64,000 bases of DNA from Pogona vitticeps (GCF_051106095.1 NC_135783.1:311183322-311247321), one strand, 5' to 3'. Positions 1-12,000 are shown, counted from the stretch's first letter. A program made the numbers and translations. The notes: generated by a model from the sequence alone, not told the origin.

Positions 1-1573
1 GCAAGCAAGGAAGCACAAAAGCTTGATTCCCCACCACACTTTGGATGTGTAATTTTTGTACAAGTCTGCTAATTATTGATTTTCTCCAAGCTCTCATCTT
101 TCCCAGAGTTAGCTGTATGAGAAGTGGTGCATCTGCTCACACAAACATTTTGATGGCTAATGATTCCTTGCAACATCTGTTGTACTGTTACTGAACAGTT
201 GTGGTTTTCTTTAAGGAGACTCGAGGGACTAGACCTGTACCACCTCAATCTTGGGTACTGTTTTTGGAAATTGTTAGGTACACACCATTAGGAATGATCT
301 ATAGCTAACACGCTGTGTCCAAGTGTGTATACACTTCTAGCTTACCATTTCCCTGTTGTTTTCCTCCTAATATGAAACCAAGTAGTTGACACTACTTTTC
401 TTTATTAAAAACCTTTGTTGGTTTGCCTTTCTGTTTTACATCTAGCCATCTTTTTGATGAATATAAGCATGCTAAAATATAAATGTCATGTTTAAACAGA
501 GATACTAATGGATGCGCAAGAGGGATGTAAATCCTCATATGCACAGTTGAGGAACCACAAAATTATACTCCTGCTAATTGTTGTTCTGTGGCATCATGTT
601 ATGTCTGTTTTAAAAGGACTCTATGGCTGAAACCTGTTACTTAGTGTAGTAAGGCTACAGAATCAGTGAGTATTTGATGAGTCAACACCTCCATACATTC
701 AATTAAATCAAATGGGCCTACTCTAGTTGTGACTTATTATGCTGAGCAACAGGATTTCAGCCTATGAATCAGTGACCTCCAAAATGTCCTAACATCATAT
801 TGAAAACTCAAGATAATGACTTCTTTTATCGAGTGAATCTATCTAATGTTTGGTCTTCATCTTTTCCTCCTGCTTCCACTTCTCCCAATGCTATTGTCTC
901 TTCCAGTGAGTCTTGTCTTCTGAGGATGGGCTTAAAAGTGTGCTGACCTCTGTTGAACATAACAATATGGAAAGTTCTTCAAGTATGTTAGTAATCCTAG
1001 ACTCTTTAAATTAAGAAAATAGATGAGGATAAATTTTATTTGAGTTTTGTTTTTCAATGATTATGTAGCCAAGATACACAAAGTAGTGTGTACATAACAT
1101 GCATTCCTATCCCAGGAATCCCAGACGTGGTAAACCAATGGCAACAAAGGTCCATCACTGGCAGAGACAACACCAAGCAGGAACACCAGTGCCAGGTCCC
1201 AGAGAATAAAAAAGAGTATTTATTACTGCTGCCCTATCAACCATCCTTATTGTGTGCTGCATGGCTCAAGTTGACACAGACAACCACACTAAGACAGACC
1301 AAACCAAGCTCACTCCCAGTGGTGTTCACTGGAGGGTTGTTGGACTATGAGACAAACATAGGAGATGTGATGGAAGCTAGACAAAGAAAATCCAAGAGAC
1401 TGTTGTTCTGTATTTCCTAGTCCTGTTAGAATAAAACCTGCTTGCATTAAATCCTCTTTGTCCCCTTCCATGGATCAAAGAATGGAGGAAGGAGCTCCTC
1501 TAGACCTGCGTAGGTAGTGACTTTGGGGCTTTTTATATGTGGTATACCACTGAACTCCTACCCAGTCTAAAAT
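1..1573. other. Unique AT-rich DNA, no gene seen
   Basis: No repeat family, splice-framed exon or RNA gene was recognised here. The 110-codon open frame at 1088-1420 has no familiar protein features and is taken as chance. Confidence 0.5.
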
Positions 1574-1669
1574 ACATACCTTATTGTATTCGCGAAGGCT
1601 TTCACGGCCGGGATGTAATGGTTGTTGTGGGTTTTTCGGGCTTCTTGGCCGTGTTCTGAAAGTGGTTCT

Positions 1670-1712
1670 TCCTAACGTTTCGCCAGTCTCTGTGGCTGGC
1701 ATCTTCAGAGGA
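1670..1712 (-). ncRNA. Hammerhead ribozyme-like motif, left arm of copy 1
   Basis: Read on the minus strand: stem I strand UCCU (1712-1709), core CUGAAGA (1708-1702), one extra U, stem II GCCAG paired with CUGGC, then GAAA (1681-1678). Stem III is the self-complementary ACGU (1678-1675), U17 is at 1674, and AGGA (1673-1670) closes stem I. Predicted self-cleavage lies between 1674 and 1673. All core residues fit the hammerhead consensus except the extra base between A9 and stem II. The four-base stem III has no loop of its own, so activity would probably need two molecules pairing. Activity is inferred, not shown. Confidence 0.6.
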
Positions 1713-1950
1713 CAGCAAACTGTGCTCTGGGTAGGCTTGAGAGTGGGTGGAGTATTTATGGCTGTGAGAAGGCTAGTTTGTGAGGTAGGCTATTGTCCTA
1801 ATCAGGAGATGGTTGATTAATGTGTTTTGTTGTGGATGTATTGTTTTGATAAGGAGGGGAGATTATCTGTCCCTGTGGTTGATGGGTGTCATTAGCTGGT
1901 CAGGGGATTACTGCACCCACTCTCAAGCCTACCCAGAGCACAGTTTGCTG

Positions 1951-1993
1951 TCCTCTGAAGATGCCAGCCACAGAGACTGGCAAAACGTTGGGA
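1951..1993 (+). ncRNA. Decayed hammerhead-like motif, right arm of copy 1
   Basis: Same design as the left arm: CUGAAGA at 1955-1961, stem II 1963-1967 with 1977-1981, ACGU at 1985-1988, U17 at 1989. The conserved G12 is A at 1982, as expected from CpG decay, so this copy is probably inactive. Confidence 0.5.
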
Positions 1994-2319
1994 AGAATCA
2001 CTTTCAGAACACGGCCAAGAAGCCCGAAAAACCCACAACAAACATACCTTACTTCCCACTTAAAAAGAAAAAGAGAGAGTATAATCATATGGGCATATAG
2101 CTTGCATTTTGGACCACTAGTGGCATGATCCAGTGTGAGCTATTGCTCAGCGTGACATACAGGCAATAGCATTCCAGCCCAATCCCAATCCATGCTCAAG
2201 CTGGCCCGTTTCGCCCCCACAGTATGACTCCTACTTTTGAAGGTTAGGCTAGAGCAATTCCCCGATGGACATAAGAATGGCTTTAAGGGAAATCAGTTCC
2301 AGCAAACTGACTCTTTCTC

Positions 2320-2359
2320 GTGCAATCAGACACGCGCCTTTCTCAATGTCTGATTGCAC
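2320..2359. repeat. Small perfect inverted repeat
   Basis: GTGCAATCAGACA (2320-2332) and its exact reverse complement (2347-2359) are separated by 14 bases. It can form a 13-bp hairpin. No family was recognised. Confidence 0.6.
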
Positions 2360-3365
2360 CTTGACTGACTCAGAGGCACAGCATTTTAGAGCAGGATCAA
2401 CGTCCCGGTCCTTCCACTTTCTTGCAGGCAAGAAATGAAGTATGACACTCTATCTTAAAATGTTAACAGTCATAGAAAAATGGGATTCTGTTGAGCTCGA
2501 CTGTGCACAGGGCACCTTGCTTAGTTAGAAGGCCAACGTAGAATTTTTGGATGGCTCTCAGTTCAGTTCGTGGTAATCTGGATCCTGTCGGTTTTGATTT
2601 GTAGCTCTCTATCTGGATCAATTTGTAAATTCAGATTGCCTGTACTTCAATTTACTTGTGCTAGAAATTGCTCTATCGTTCTATAATTTTTTTCCTGTGA
2701 TATATATGAAATTTTGAGACACAGTAGACCCTGAAAAGGGGAGTAAATGTACCAGATTTCAAAACATATAGTTTCAGGGGGTTGTGTTCTGGTTATCTGT
2801 AAAAGATAAAAACACTGTGATTCAGGTAAAATTCTGGCATCATATTGCATATTATGGCTGCTAATGAGCAAAATACTACTTTGCACATGCATATCATCAT
2901 CACTCATTCACACAATCCTGGCCCTTCTTTCTCTTTTTACCTATCTGAATCACTGAATCAGTTAAAAGGCTTCACTCCAGAACCAAGTTTGCCCATTTTG
3001 CTTCAATATGAGTCTCATACAAAATCAGTTCAGATCAAGCCAATTTGGTTACTGGGTTCTAGATTTGATCAAATCTGATGTGCAGGCTTACTTTTCAGTA
3101 GGTGCCTTTCTGCATCCATAAGAAGGAACAGAATTCTGAATTGTTACTGCATGACAGCGCAGCAATAATCTTGTACTTGCAGAGCAAATCAACAATCAAG
3201 AAGCTAATTCTAAAAATAAGAGCAGCCCAAACAAATTGTATAACTTTAAAACTGGCCTTCTGATCAGCACCAAATCTGGCAGAGTTTTAGCAGACAGCCT
3301 GCTCTTGCCATTAACACTCCTCAAAAACAGCCCTGACAATTGTTTTGTGTTTGGGTGAGAAATGG

Positions 3366-3640
3366 TTAACTGACAAAAAAGGAATCAGCTTCCAAGATTT
3401 CCCTTGCCTGATGTCTTCTTGTGAAAGATACTGAGCACAAGAGGGTATCCTGTGGATCATCTTGACTGCTGCCATTGGTCTGGTTAACATTCAGGCTACC
3501 TTTTGGTATATAAAACTTGGCATCTTTTTTCCTGCTGGCAGTGTAGGCATGATACTGTGCAGCAGTATCAAGACATTCCCTGGCATTTTGAATCATGGAT
3601 ACAGACACACAATATCCCACAATCATAAAACAGATGGGGT
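3366..3640 (-). other. Unassigned minus-strand open stretch
   Basis: An open frame of 121 codons ends at 3366. Its last 85 or so codons, from a hydrophobic stretch ICFMIVGYCVSVSMI onward, have a balanced, charged composition that looks more protein-like than the neighbouring frames. It contains an N-x-S/T site (NQTNGSS) and ends in EADSFFVS. The upstream part is a translated (CA)n microsatellite. No family was recognised and no clear acceptor site was seen. It may be a last exon, an old retrocopy or chance. Confidence 0.15.
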
Positions 3641-5055
3641 TGTGTGTGTGTGTGTGTGCACGCGCACCGTGAAAAAAAAAGAATTTATATATTCTTACTT
3701 CTCTAAGGAGAAAAAAGATGGGCGTATTCAACCAACCTCTTTATTTTCTAATATTTCTAGCTGGTCATTTAATGAATATGCAGCTTTTTTCCTTACCCTT
3801 ACAGATGCTAATCAATCTGGACGTAGGGAACTGGCATCATACAAGCAGCTCATCTGTAGTTTGTTAACAAAATTAAATGACAGCTAATCTGGTTACAATT
3901 TCTCAACCCAATGCATAATGGAATTATATTACTTGGCATGAAGTTTAAGATCTAACCTTTTATCCCCACTCCAACCAAGTTGTTCAATATAAGTGATATT
4001 ACACGATTAGATTAATAGGACAATTTTCAGAAACTACTTGAAGGTGTAAAGATTCCGGGAGAGAAAATGAATGGAGGAAATTGAAGAAAACAAGGAGAAA
4101 TACAAAGTGGGAATGATAAAAATGATGGCTGGGTTAATAAAACCACTTTTTCAGGATTTAAAAAAATTAATTAAAAAAATTAGTAATACATATTTCTGTG
4201 AATGCTATAACAATTTGACATATGAATTCTATAACAATGCATAGAAAGGAAAAGGGTATATTCCATTCTTCACTTTCTCATGCCTGTTCAAAAATTGTAT
4301 CTTACTTTGCAGATAACTTATTTGTATCACCTGGTAATATGTAATGTGTCAAAATAATCCCAATTGTTGTACCTTATTTGCTCTTTCACAATAATCTCCA
4401 ACAGGAATGTTAAAATTGTTATTTGTTCGCTGTTGGTAACACAACAAATGAAGCTAATTGTCTTTGCTTTTTCTTCTCCCACCATCTGCATAATTCCTGA
4501 TATATTAAGTTCAATTAGAATGTCAGATATTGCTCAGAGTGCTATTATTGTTCTCTTGGCATTTGTGTAATCTGCACCATCTAATTGGTGGCATTTCGAA
4601 GTGCATCTTGATTTCACCATCAGGCATGTGACCACACATGTGACCAAGAGATATCTCAGTACCTCATCAGTTAGGCACAGCATGGTACACAAACCTTACA
4701 TGAACATCAATAGGTTTCTGGCCATTATTATATTATTTAACTTACCCTTTTCCCTTCAACAATGCTGGGGTTAGGAGCTCCAGACTCAGTGTAGTTCAGA
4801 ATCCATAGACAACTCTTCTGCCCCTAAATGTAACTACAAAACATAAACAGTTGATTAATACACATACATACCTCCCCTGACCAGTGTCAGCCTCCTGGCA
4901 CCCTCTCTAGCTGCCACATGGAGCTATCAAGACAGGAGAGGGGGCTCACTGGCTGCCGCCATCAGACCAGGAGCTGCCACACTGCCAACAAGAGAGCACC
5001 AGATAAACATGAGACCTTTCACAGGCCACGTCCTGGAGATGAACAGCAGCAGAGG

Positions 5056-5131
5056 ATTGGTTGGTTGGTTGGTTGGTTGGTTGGTTGGTTGGTTGGTTGG
5101 TTGGTTGGTTGGTTGGTTGGTTGGTTGGTTG
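5056..5131. repeat. (TTGG)n microsatellite
   Basis: About 19 near-perfect units of TTGG. The open frames reading GWLV and NQPT repeats on the two strands are translations of this array. Confidence 0.95.
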
Positions 5132-5189
5132 ACTTTTAAAACAAATGTATAACAAAAGCCCTGCTGCTCAGCTCAGTGCAATACAAAGG

Positions 5190-5570
5190 AGAAGTGTATT
5201 CAGAGAAATTATTTTTAATCTTTTCTCTTAGGTTATCAGGTTAGTGTACAGAATACATTAAAATACATCATAATATAATAAACAAAAACAATATCATAAT
5301 AAAATGTTTTTTAGTTTTGCTAAAACCGAGTAATGTGGCTACTTCACTGAACAATGCAATAAAGCCAAAGAATAACATCCTAATAAAAATGAATTAGATG
5401 CATCAATGGTAGAGCAAGCTAGGTGCAAAATGCATCGAGAAGCAAGAAAGTTTTGATCTGGTGCCCAAATGTTTGGAGTGTTGGCACCAGTCAAGCATTA
5501 TTGGTGAGACCCTTCCAGAGACTGATGTGCCAGCACAGAGAAAGTGTTCAGCTTTCTATATACCAAGCTC
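5190..5570 (-). mobile_element. LINE-like interspersed repeat, antisense fragment
   Basis: An A-rich region followed by text such as ttttgatctggtgcccaaa and gagacccttccagagactg matches in order the antisense 3' part of a common reptile repeat, also seen at 51.6 kb. The 157-codon open frame at 5423-5896 starts in this repeat and is not considered a gene. The family name and borders are uncertain. Confidence 0.4.
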
Positions 5571-6679
5571 CCCACTCCCAGCAAAGCAAACTAGAGAAGA
5601 ACCTGCATAGAAAATTTGAAGATCATTGGCTGGCTGGCTTAAGAAGAGAAGATATTCTAAATTTTACCTACATTAAAACATGGAGAAAGAGTAGAAATGA
5701 GCACAATATCGCTCCTGCCTTCTGCCACTATTTTAATCAGCATCTTCATGTTCAAATCAAACATCACAAACTTGAATCCTCTTTTATAGAGGGTTGGAGG
5801 CTAGAAAATCAGGCACAAAAGATCTTTATCAGAATTTTAAAAATTGACTTTAGGGGATACAAAAACGTTGCCCTAAAAATGAAAACTGCTTTTTAAATTG
5901 TGCCTTAGAGAGGTGCATTAGAAGTGGAAGTATTGAAAAAATACAAGTGGAGATATAAGTTTATATTACAAAACCAAAAGACCTTAAAAAGCCAAAACAG
6001 CCAATTGTTTTGGTTCACAAAGTAACTAGTAAGATAACAAGGCAGTAATAGCTCATTGAGTTTCATGCCAGTTTTCATTGTGAAAAATGTAAAGAATAGA
6101 ATGCTTACATTATGTGAAACGGAGACAACAACAGAAAACAAATAAAATGCATTTTATTTTGCCACTTGAGTTATGTTTACTTAGAATGTAAATTAACAAA
6201 GATATACCACAAAATGGACGTTGAAACCTGTGTTAAACAAATGAAAATAACAATATATTGTAAAGTGAAATTGCTTACAAAAATTGTAAAAACATAAATA
6301 GATGAATGTTATATTAACCAGTTTCTTACTAATCAAGAGAAGAAGAAAAATAAAGGTGTTGTTTGTTTTATAGGACTTGTCCTCATAATAAATATGAAAT
6401 GAGTTCTGAAAGGAGTATGAAATCATATATATTTTGTTGTATTGATGAAAATAATATGCATATGTATTGTACTGTCTGTAAATTACATCAGTTTAGCTGG
6501 TAATGCTTGGGGGGGGCAGTTTTACTCCAACCTTGACAGCCAAATACTTTGCAGACCAAGCCATGGTGATGCCAGGAGTTTCGCTTGGTCTGAGAGGAGA
6601 ATGCCTTGAAATAAAGGGTCTCCTGACCTTAAACAAGTAGGCTTCCTATTGGTTGAAAAGTATAAACTCTGACACAGTT

Positions 6680-6930
6680 TATTCTCAAAGGCTTTCATGG
6701 CCAGCATCCGGTGCTTGTAGGTTTTTTCGGGCTGTTTGGCCATGTTCTGGAGGTTTTTCTTCCTAACGTTTCACCAGTCTCTGTGGCTGGCATCTTCTGA
6801 GGACAGGAACTAGAACTCTGTCTGTGTTCTGGTGTAGTGTGTGAGATTGTTGAAATATTTGTAGCTGTGGGATCAGGTTTTTGTTCTTTTCAGGAGATTG
6901 GGTGATTATTGTGATCAGGTGGTTTTTGGC
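6680..6930 (-). mobile_element. Penelope-like repeat, family A, copy 2
   Basis: The same order of signatures as copy 1 (aaggctttcatggcc, ttttttcgggctgtttggcc, ttcctaacgtttcaccagtctctgtggctggcatctt), read antisense, followed by the spacer-type sequence that lies between the arms of copy 1. Only one arm is present. The hammerhead core is damaged (CUCAGAAGA in place of CUCUGAAGA). The right border is approximate. Confidence 0.65.
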
Positions 6931-9892
6931 TAAAGGCTTAGTGAGAAAAAAATTTCTGTGTGCTTATGGGATGCTTATAGCTGAGTAATGTTTTTTATTT
7001 TGTGTTTTCTCATTATAAGAACTTCGACATTCTTTAATATATTTTTAAGAAAACTTTTAAAGCTTTCAAAGTTATTAAAGCTTTTTACTTTTAAATGAAA
7101 TATTATAGAGACGTGTTCCCTGCCTTTATAAGCTATGTGCTCCTGTGCTTTAATGCTTTTCAATTTTTGATTCATACATGACTTAAATTATACCTACAAC
7201 CTAAGTTTCAATACCCGCAAGGATGTATTTTAAGTAAGCCTGCAGTATTTTAAACTCACAGTTTTTGCATAATTGTATGATTTCTGGATTTAAGTATACA
7301 GTATGTGCCTTCAGTTTTTGCTCATAACTGTAAGACTGTGCTTGTTATTTTTCTGGATTTGCTACTTGTAAGTGTGGAACCTAGTATGATGTAAATAGAT
7401 AGAACTTGTACAGAATTAACAAGTTGTAAGATCTTAATACTGATTACTGATTTCATTCTGGTATTAACCCTTCACTGGGATAATGTCAGCTATGACAAAT
7501 AATAGAATCTGTTCTCTTTGCCTGGGAGATCTATAAAGCTTTAAGGGACTCCTGAGGAAATCTTTTATCCTAATTAGGTTCTGGATATCTCCATGGACAG
7601 AAAAAATGTGCATTTTTTTTAGATATGAAGAGGGCAACAAGATTGGAAGATAGGGAGGGAAACACAGCTACCATACTTGTTCCCTGCCCCTGTCTGGTTC
7701 TCATTTCTGTGAATAATGACCATGGGTACTATAGCATGAATTATAGTAGCCTTGGCATCTAGCGACACATCCTTGCACTTGAGAGTCTTTTCCAGTTCTT
7801 TTATGGCAGTCCTTCCATGTCTCAGTCTTCTATTTTGAGCTTGTAGTCTCCATTTTGATTGATTGTCAAGCTATAACAAGCTATAGAAAATCTTTAGCTG
7901 TGTCAGCTTTTTCATTATTAGCATTAACACCCTTCTACAAATCTTTACCTGTTTTTCTATATTTTGTTCTAATGGACTGTGGAAAAAGAATTAAATGCAA
8001 ACTGCAATAATGATAAAGAAGATCTCCAAGCCTTTAATGACTTCTTATATTTATAACTGCAAGATTAAATGAAAAATGTGTTAATATTGAACCCTCTGTC
8101 AATAATTGGAATTCATATATTTGTTTATGTTGACCTTTTGTTTTGGTTTTAGTTTTCTGTTTGAAAATTTTGAAAAAATAAATAAATTGACCATCCCAAG
8201 TCTTACAAAGCTGGAGTTTTCTAAAAGTGCTGAAGAAGACTTAGAAGTTGTTCACACTTCAGATTAAAAAGCTCTAGTCATATAATAGAAAACTAGAAAA
8301 ACAATCCAATAGATCTAATTGATTTTCAGATATCCCCAGAGTATGATGATCTCCAATAATAGCTAGTTAAGGAGGTCCATCCCTTTACGTTAATAACATG
8401 GACAAATATCTCGTAATGTTTATTTCTGTCACTTTGCTCTTTCAGCATTATATCCATATCACCTTTTTTAAATTTTTCCTTTCCCATCTGTTAGTTTCAT
8501 GGAGAATCAATCATTTATCCTATATAACAAATTCATGTTAACCTCTGAGGTGATTGTTTGTACTATAGTTGTCAGACTGGGACTGAGGCGATTGAGGTTC
8601 AGATCCCCATTCAGATATGATTCTCAGTGGATATGTTTGGGCTTACCATTTCCTTTTAGCCAATCATTATCACTGGATTCTCAACAGAGGAGTAAAATGT
8701 CCATCCAGCATGGTAAAGGAATGGTGCTGGTCCCTCTGAAGGCTCAAATCTATTGTATATTATACACGTGAATAGTAGACTGGAAACCTATCAGCATGCA
8801 GCACTGCTTGCTCTCTGGAAACATTCCTGCAGACACTCTTGCTCTCAGCTAAGGATGTTTATTTTGAATTATTTGGACAACAAATCTGATAATTCTCCTT
8901 TTTCCTGGGAACTATCTTTTCAAATAGAAAGTTAGGCCTATCCAAGGCATGAAGCCTTCTCTCCAGTTCAGCACAATTTAGATGTATATAAGGTCTGGGT
9001 ATGGCAAATGGAAATCCCACAATGGAGAATTACTGATTTGTAGTCCAAGAAGTCCAGAATACACATTCTTATTCGCAGCCTAAGTTATCTGGGTTATTCT
9101 GAAGTTTTAAAAAAAATGGGAGAAAGAATAAGTTATGCCACCCAGGATCCCTTAGAGGGGAGTTAGATATGGATACAATTAATAAGTATATATCAAGGCC
9201 CTTCCTCTCCCTCCCCTTTATTTATGACTTTTCATAATGATTGGTGTTTTCACAAGGAACAAAAAAGTATTGAAGCACCTTCAAAACTCTCAAGCTTCAT
9301 TCCGCATGAGTTTGCATGGACTTCAGCCCATTTCTTCAGAGACCTCAGAGGCATTTGAAGGGGTTGCAGTCCATGACATGTCATCCTAAACCTCTTTGTC
9401 TTTAAGATGTCACCAGAACCTCTGTGGTTTTTGTTGCAACGGAGTAACACAGCTCCCCCATAGTATTTTTGTGAATGCCTGAGTGCAGTGGAAGCAACCC
9501 CCAAGATGACTATACGAAGGAAAACAAATGCTAGATACCACAATCTCCAGGAGACAATTTATGTATATACCAGATATGGAAATACTGGGACGGCAATCAA
9601 ATTGAAATGAAATGTGACACACAGTGCCACCCACTCCGAAGTTTCAGTGAGACCTATGTGACCTTAATATTACGTCCACGCAGAAACTCTCTGTTTCATA
9701 TTGAGATAAGGATAGACATTTTAAACTTTTGAAACTCTCGTGTGCCATAAAAGAAACTGTATAAAATGGTAGAGTCTTCTGTTTGACCCTCTCTGCACTC
9801 AACCTTTCTCCAAATTGGTTGTTTTACATTAATGTGTCAAGAACCAAATGGGCATTCAATGTATATGGTAAAAGCAGCACTCATTAAAATGA
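6931..9892. other. Unique AT-rich DNA, no gene seen
   Basis: No exon, RNA gene or full repeat was recognised apart from the SINE-like piece at 8.55 kb. Short frames of 60-97 codons here show no familiar features. Confidence 0.45.
8550..8690 (+). mobile_element. Old tRNA-derived SINE fragment
   Basis: The order gtcagactgggactgagg, ttgaggttcagatcccc and cagatatgattctcagtgg follows the tRNA-related head of a common reptile SINE, in which the B-box-like GGTTCGAATCCCC is followed by a short conserved body. It is strongly diverged and its borders are uncertain. Confidence 0.45.
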
Positions 9893-10320
9893 TATAATTT
9901 ATTTGGACATTTTAAAGGCCTTTGATAAAGTTCCTCAAAAGAAGTCTGCTCAGGAAACTCAGCCTTAATGGGGGTGAGAGATAAAGCTCTCTTGTGGATT
10001 ACAATGTCTCCGCAAAGAGAGGAAACAAAGAGAAAAGAACAAATGTTTAATTTCCAACATGGAAGAAGGTTAATAATGGGGTGACCTAAGGATCCCAGCT
10101 GTGGCTTGTTGTGCTTAGTATATGTATTTATGATCTGTGAAAGCGAATGAACAATGAGGTGGCAGGAATGGCCAAAAAAAAAAAAAAAGGCAGACAGTAG
10201 CAAGAAGGTGAAAGCAAAGCAAAATGTTTCAGAAATATGTAGAAAACACAGATATTAACAATACAAAGTCAGATGCAACTCTGTTGAGAGGAAGGGCGAT
10301 AGAGTTCTCTGACAGGCATC
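9893..10320 (+). mobile_element. CR1-like LINE reverse-transcriptase fragment
   Basis: The start reads as an interrupted LDxxKAFDKVPQ, typical of the reverse-transcriptase motif of CR1-type LINEs. Further along, gatctgtgaaagcgaatgaacaatgaggtggc matches the CR1 coding order. It is old and full of stops and frame changes. Confidence 0.55.
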
Positions 10321-10523
10321 TTCTCAGCAGCAAAATATTAGTCATGGGTGAACTAACATCGTCATTAATTAATTATTATTCACCATAAAGTTACACATAC
10401 AATGTTTTCAGTTTGGATAAAAATCACAAAATTCCAAAGGAAAAGCAAACTTAAATGTATAGAATATGAAGTGATCTGACACCATTTAGGATCTATTAAA
10501 TTTTATTTTCTTTAGGTGTAGAC

Positions 10524-10981
10524 CAGGGGTGTCCAACCTTTCACCTTCCCTGGGCCACATTAGAAGATGAAAATTTGGTTTGGGCCGCACATAAATTTGG
10601 TTTGGACTGCATGGGGGGGGGCAGCCCTAGCCATCCTCCGCAGCCCCACTCCAAGCGCAGTTACCGGCAGCTGCGATCTCAGATAGCAGAGGCTGCCAGC
10701 TTCGACTCCGGTGGCTTTATGGGGCCGGGAGGGGGTTCACCTATTGACGGGGATGGCACAATGCAATCACGCAGCCCCCTTCTCCCCTCCCCTCCCGCTC
10801 CTTCCTTCCCTCTCTCCTCCCCCCCACCATTGTGACGTGCCCTAGCTGCATTCTGGCCACAAGTGCCAGCAGTATAACTTGAAACTTTGGAATTTCTTTA
10901 AAAATAAAAAATTGCACTGGGGCGCATTATGAGCTGACCTGGGCTGCATGCGGCCCTCGGGCCGCAGGTTGGACAAGCCTG
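10524..10981. mobile_element. hAT-like MITE with 8-bp target duplication
   Basis: Ends CAGGGGTGTCCAACC and GGTTGGACAAGCCTG form imperfect terminal inverted repeats, flanked by the exact 8-bp duplication GTGTAGAC (10516-10523 and 10982-10989), as expected for hAT transposition. The inside is GC-rich (ggccctcgggccgc) with no transposase. The 86-codon frame at 10575 lies within it and is not a gene. Confidence 0.85.
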
Positions 10982-11339
10982 GTGTAGACCATTTAAAACG
11001 TAGCTTAGGGGTATAGTTCATGCCAGATGTTTTCAGGGTTGGTGTTTTTCCTTAAGTGTAGTACTTTTGCATAATGTTGCATAATGTTGTTTCAAGTGAT
11101 GCTAAAAAAAGATGGTTTTCCTCAGGGCAGCCCCTGGAAATAATATCACTTACTGTAATAACCAGCTCTGTTTCAAAAGCATGGACATAGAGCTGTACTT
11201 TGGAGCTTTTACCTATAAACCAGAACATGGGATGCTGTATTTTAAAAGAAACTCATTCAGTTACTTGTTACTTTTAGACAGGCAGATTGGTTTTGTTGTT
11301 GGTTTTGCCCCCAACAAGTCATTGTGATGTGCATTAACT

Positions 11340-11660
11340 TCATGCATCGTGGCCCTACTGCTACACTCCCCAGAGCTGGGGGGGGGCAGCTTGCAGCCAA
11401 AGCTCCTGATTTGCTGAGCCTGCAGACCAGATTGGAAATCTCTCCCCTCAGATCCACCAGCCAGCTGCTGGCTCTGTGTGCTGTCCAAGCCAGCTGATCC
11501 AGAAGTGCCAGCATGAATCTGTCTGGCCAGGCAGCTCCCAGGGGGCTGGGCAGCACTCCCACATGGTTGCTGCCATCTTCTCTCAGCCCCATTGGACCAC
11601 AGAGGAGCAAGTCCACTGCACAAGCCACAATGCAGCCCTTCAATAAGTCTCAGGCTGTTT
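11340..11660. other. GC-rich stretch of unknown origin
   Basis: A locally GC-rich, CpG-poor segment with overlapping antisense open frames of 128 and 140 codons (together 11257-11683). The predicted peptides are low in recognisable features and rich in G, S, Q and A. It resembles the bodies of some reptile MITEs, but no ends were found. Confidence 0.3.
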
Positions 11661-11911
11661 TTTGTTGTTGTTGTTGTTAGCACACCAGGATAGAGACATC
11701 CCCTTTAGTTCCCCCTAGTGGCCAATCCTGATGTTTACCTTGAAAATACTTAGCAAACCCACAAAAGTTAAACAAAGCATTTTCTTTGCCACTTGAGATT
11801 GATAAGAGAATGCCATAAAACATGAAGTCCTAACATAATTATTCTCAAAATGTATTGAAATGCCACTTGAAATGAACTTTTTGAAAGTAACTAGAAAATG
11901 TTTGACCAAAC

Positions 11912-12000
11912 TCTGGGAGGCAGTGGAAGACAGGAGGGCCTGGCGTGCTCTGGTCCATGGGGTTACAAAGAGTCGGACACGACCTAACGACTAAACAAAA
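11912..12000 (+). mobile_element. BovB LINE 3' end
   Basis: The sequence aaagagtcggacacgacc followed by taacgactaaacaaaa is the characteristic 3' terminus of BovB (RTE clade) LINEs. The upstream part (gtggaagacaggagggcctgg) matches the 3' end of the longer BovB copy at 38 kb. Strong 5' truncation is normal for LINEs. Confidence 0.85.

Larger units (their letters stand above)
1584..2041. mobile_element. Inverted Penelope-like repeat, family A, copy 1
   Basis: Two arms (1623-1749 and 1914-2040) are reverse complements over 127 bases with only three mismatches, and enclose a 164-base spacer. A 10-bp direct repeat ACATACCTTA at 1574-1583 and 2042-2051 flanks the unit, which marks a single insertion event. 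Each arm holds the family signature (gttgtgggtttttcgggc, then gccagtctctgtggctggc) and a hammerhead-like core. The start, GTATTCGCGAAGGCTTTCACGG, recurs in other copies. The open frames with the peptide MPATETGETLGRTTFRT come from the arms and are not genes. Assignment to Penelope-like elements rests on the ribozyme and on the style of the family; the class could be something else. Confidence 0.75.
2052..5055. other. Unique AT-rich DNA, no gene seen
   Basis: Apart from a small inverted repeat, a short (TG)n run at 3641-3658 and an unassigned open stretch near 3.4-3.7 kb, nothing recognisable was found. The part from about 4360 to 4630 is free of repeats and could be conserved non-coding sequence, but there is no proof of that here. 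Confidence 0.45.

Noticed and set aside
1475-2128. Recurring peptide MPATETGETLGRTTFRT in several frames
   Set aside because: The recurrence comes from the family A repeat arms, whose conserved feature is the ribozyme-like structure, not a protein.
5056-5131. Repeat peptide GWLV on one strand and NQPT on the other
   Set aside because: Translation of the (TTGG)n microsatellite.
5423-5896. 157-codon plus-strand frame
   Set aside because: Its start lies in an antisense LINE-like repeat, and the remainder has no familiar features or splice context.
11257-11683. GC-rich segment with two long antisense frames, possible promoter CpG island
   Set aside because: CpG is scarce and no promoter signals or exons are nearby.
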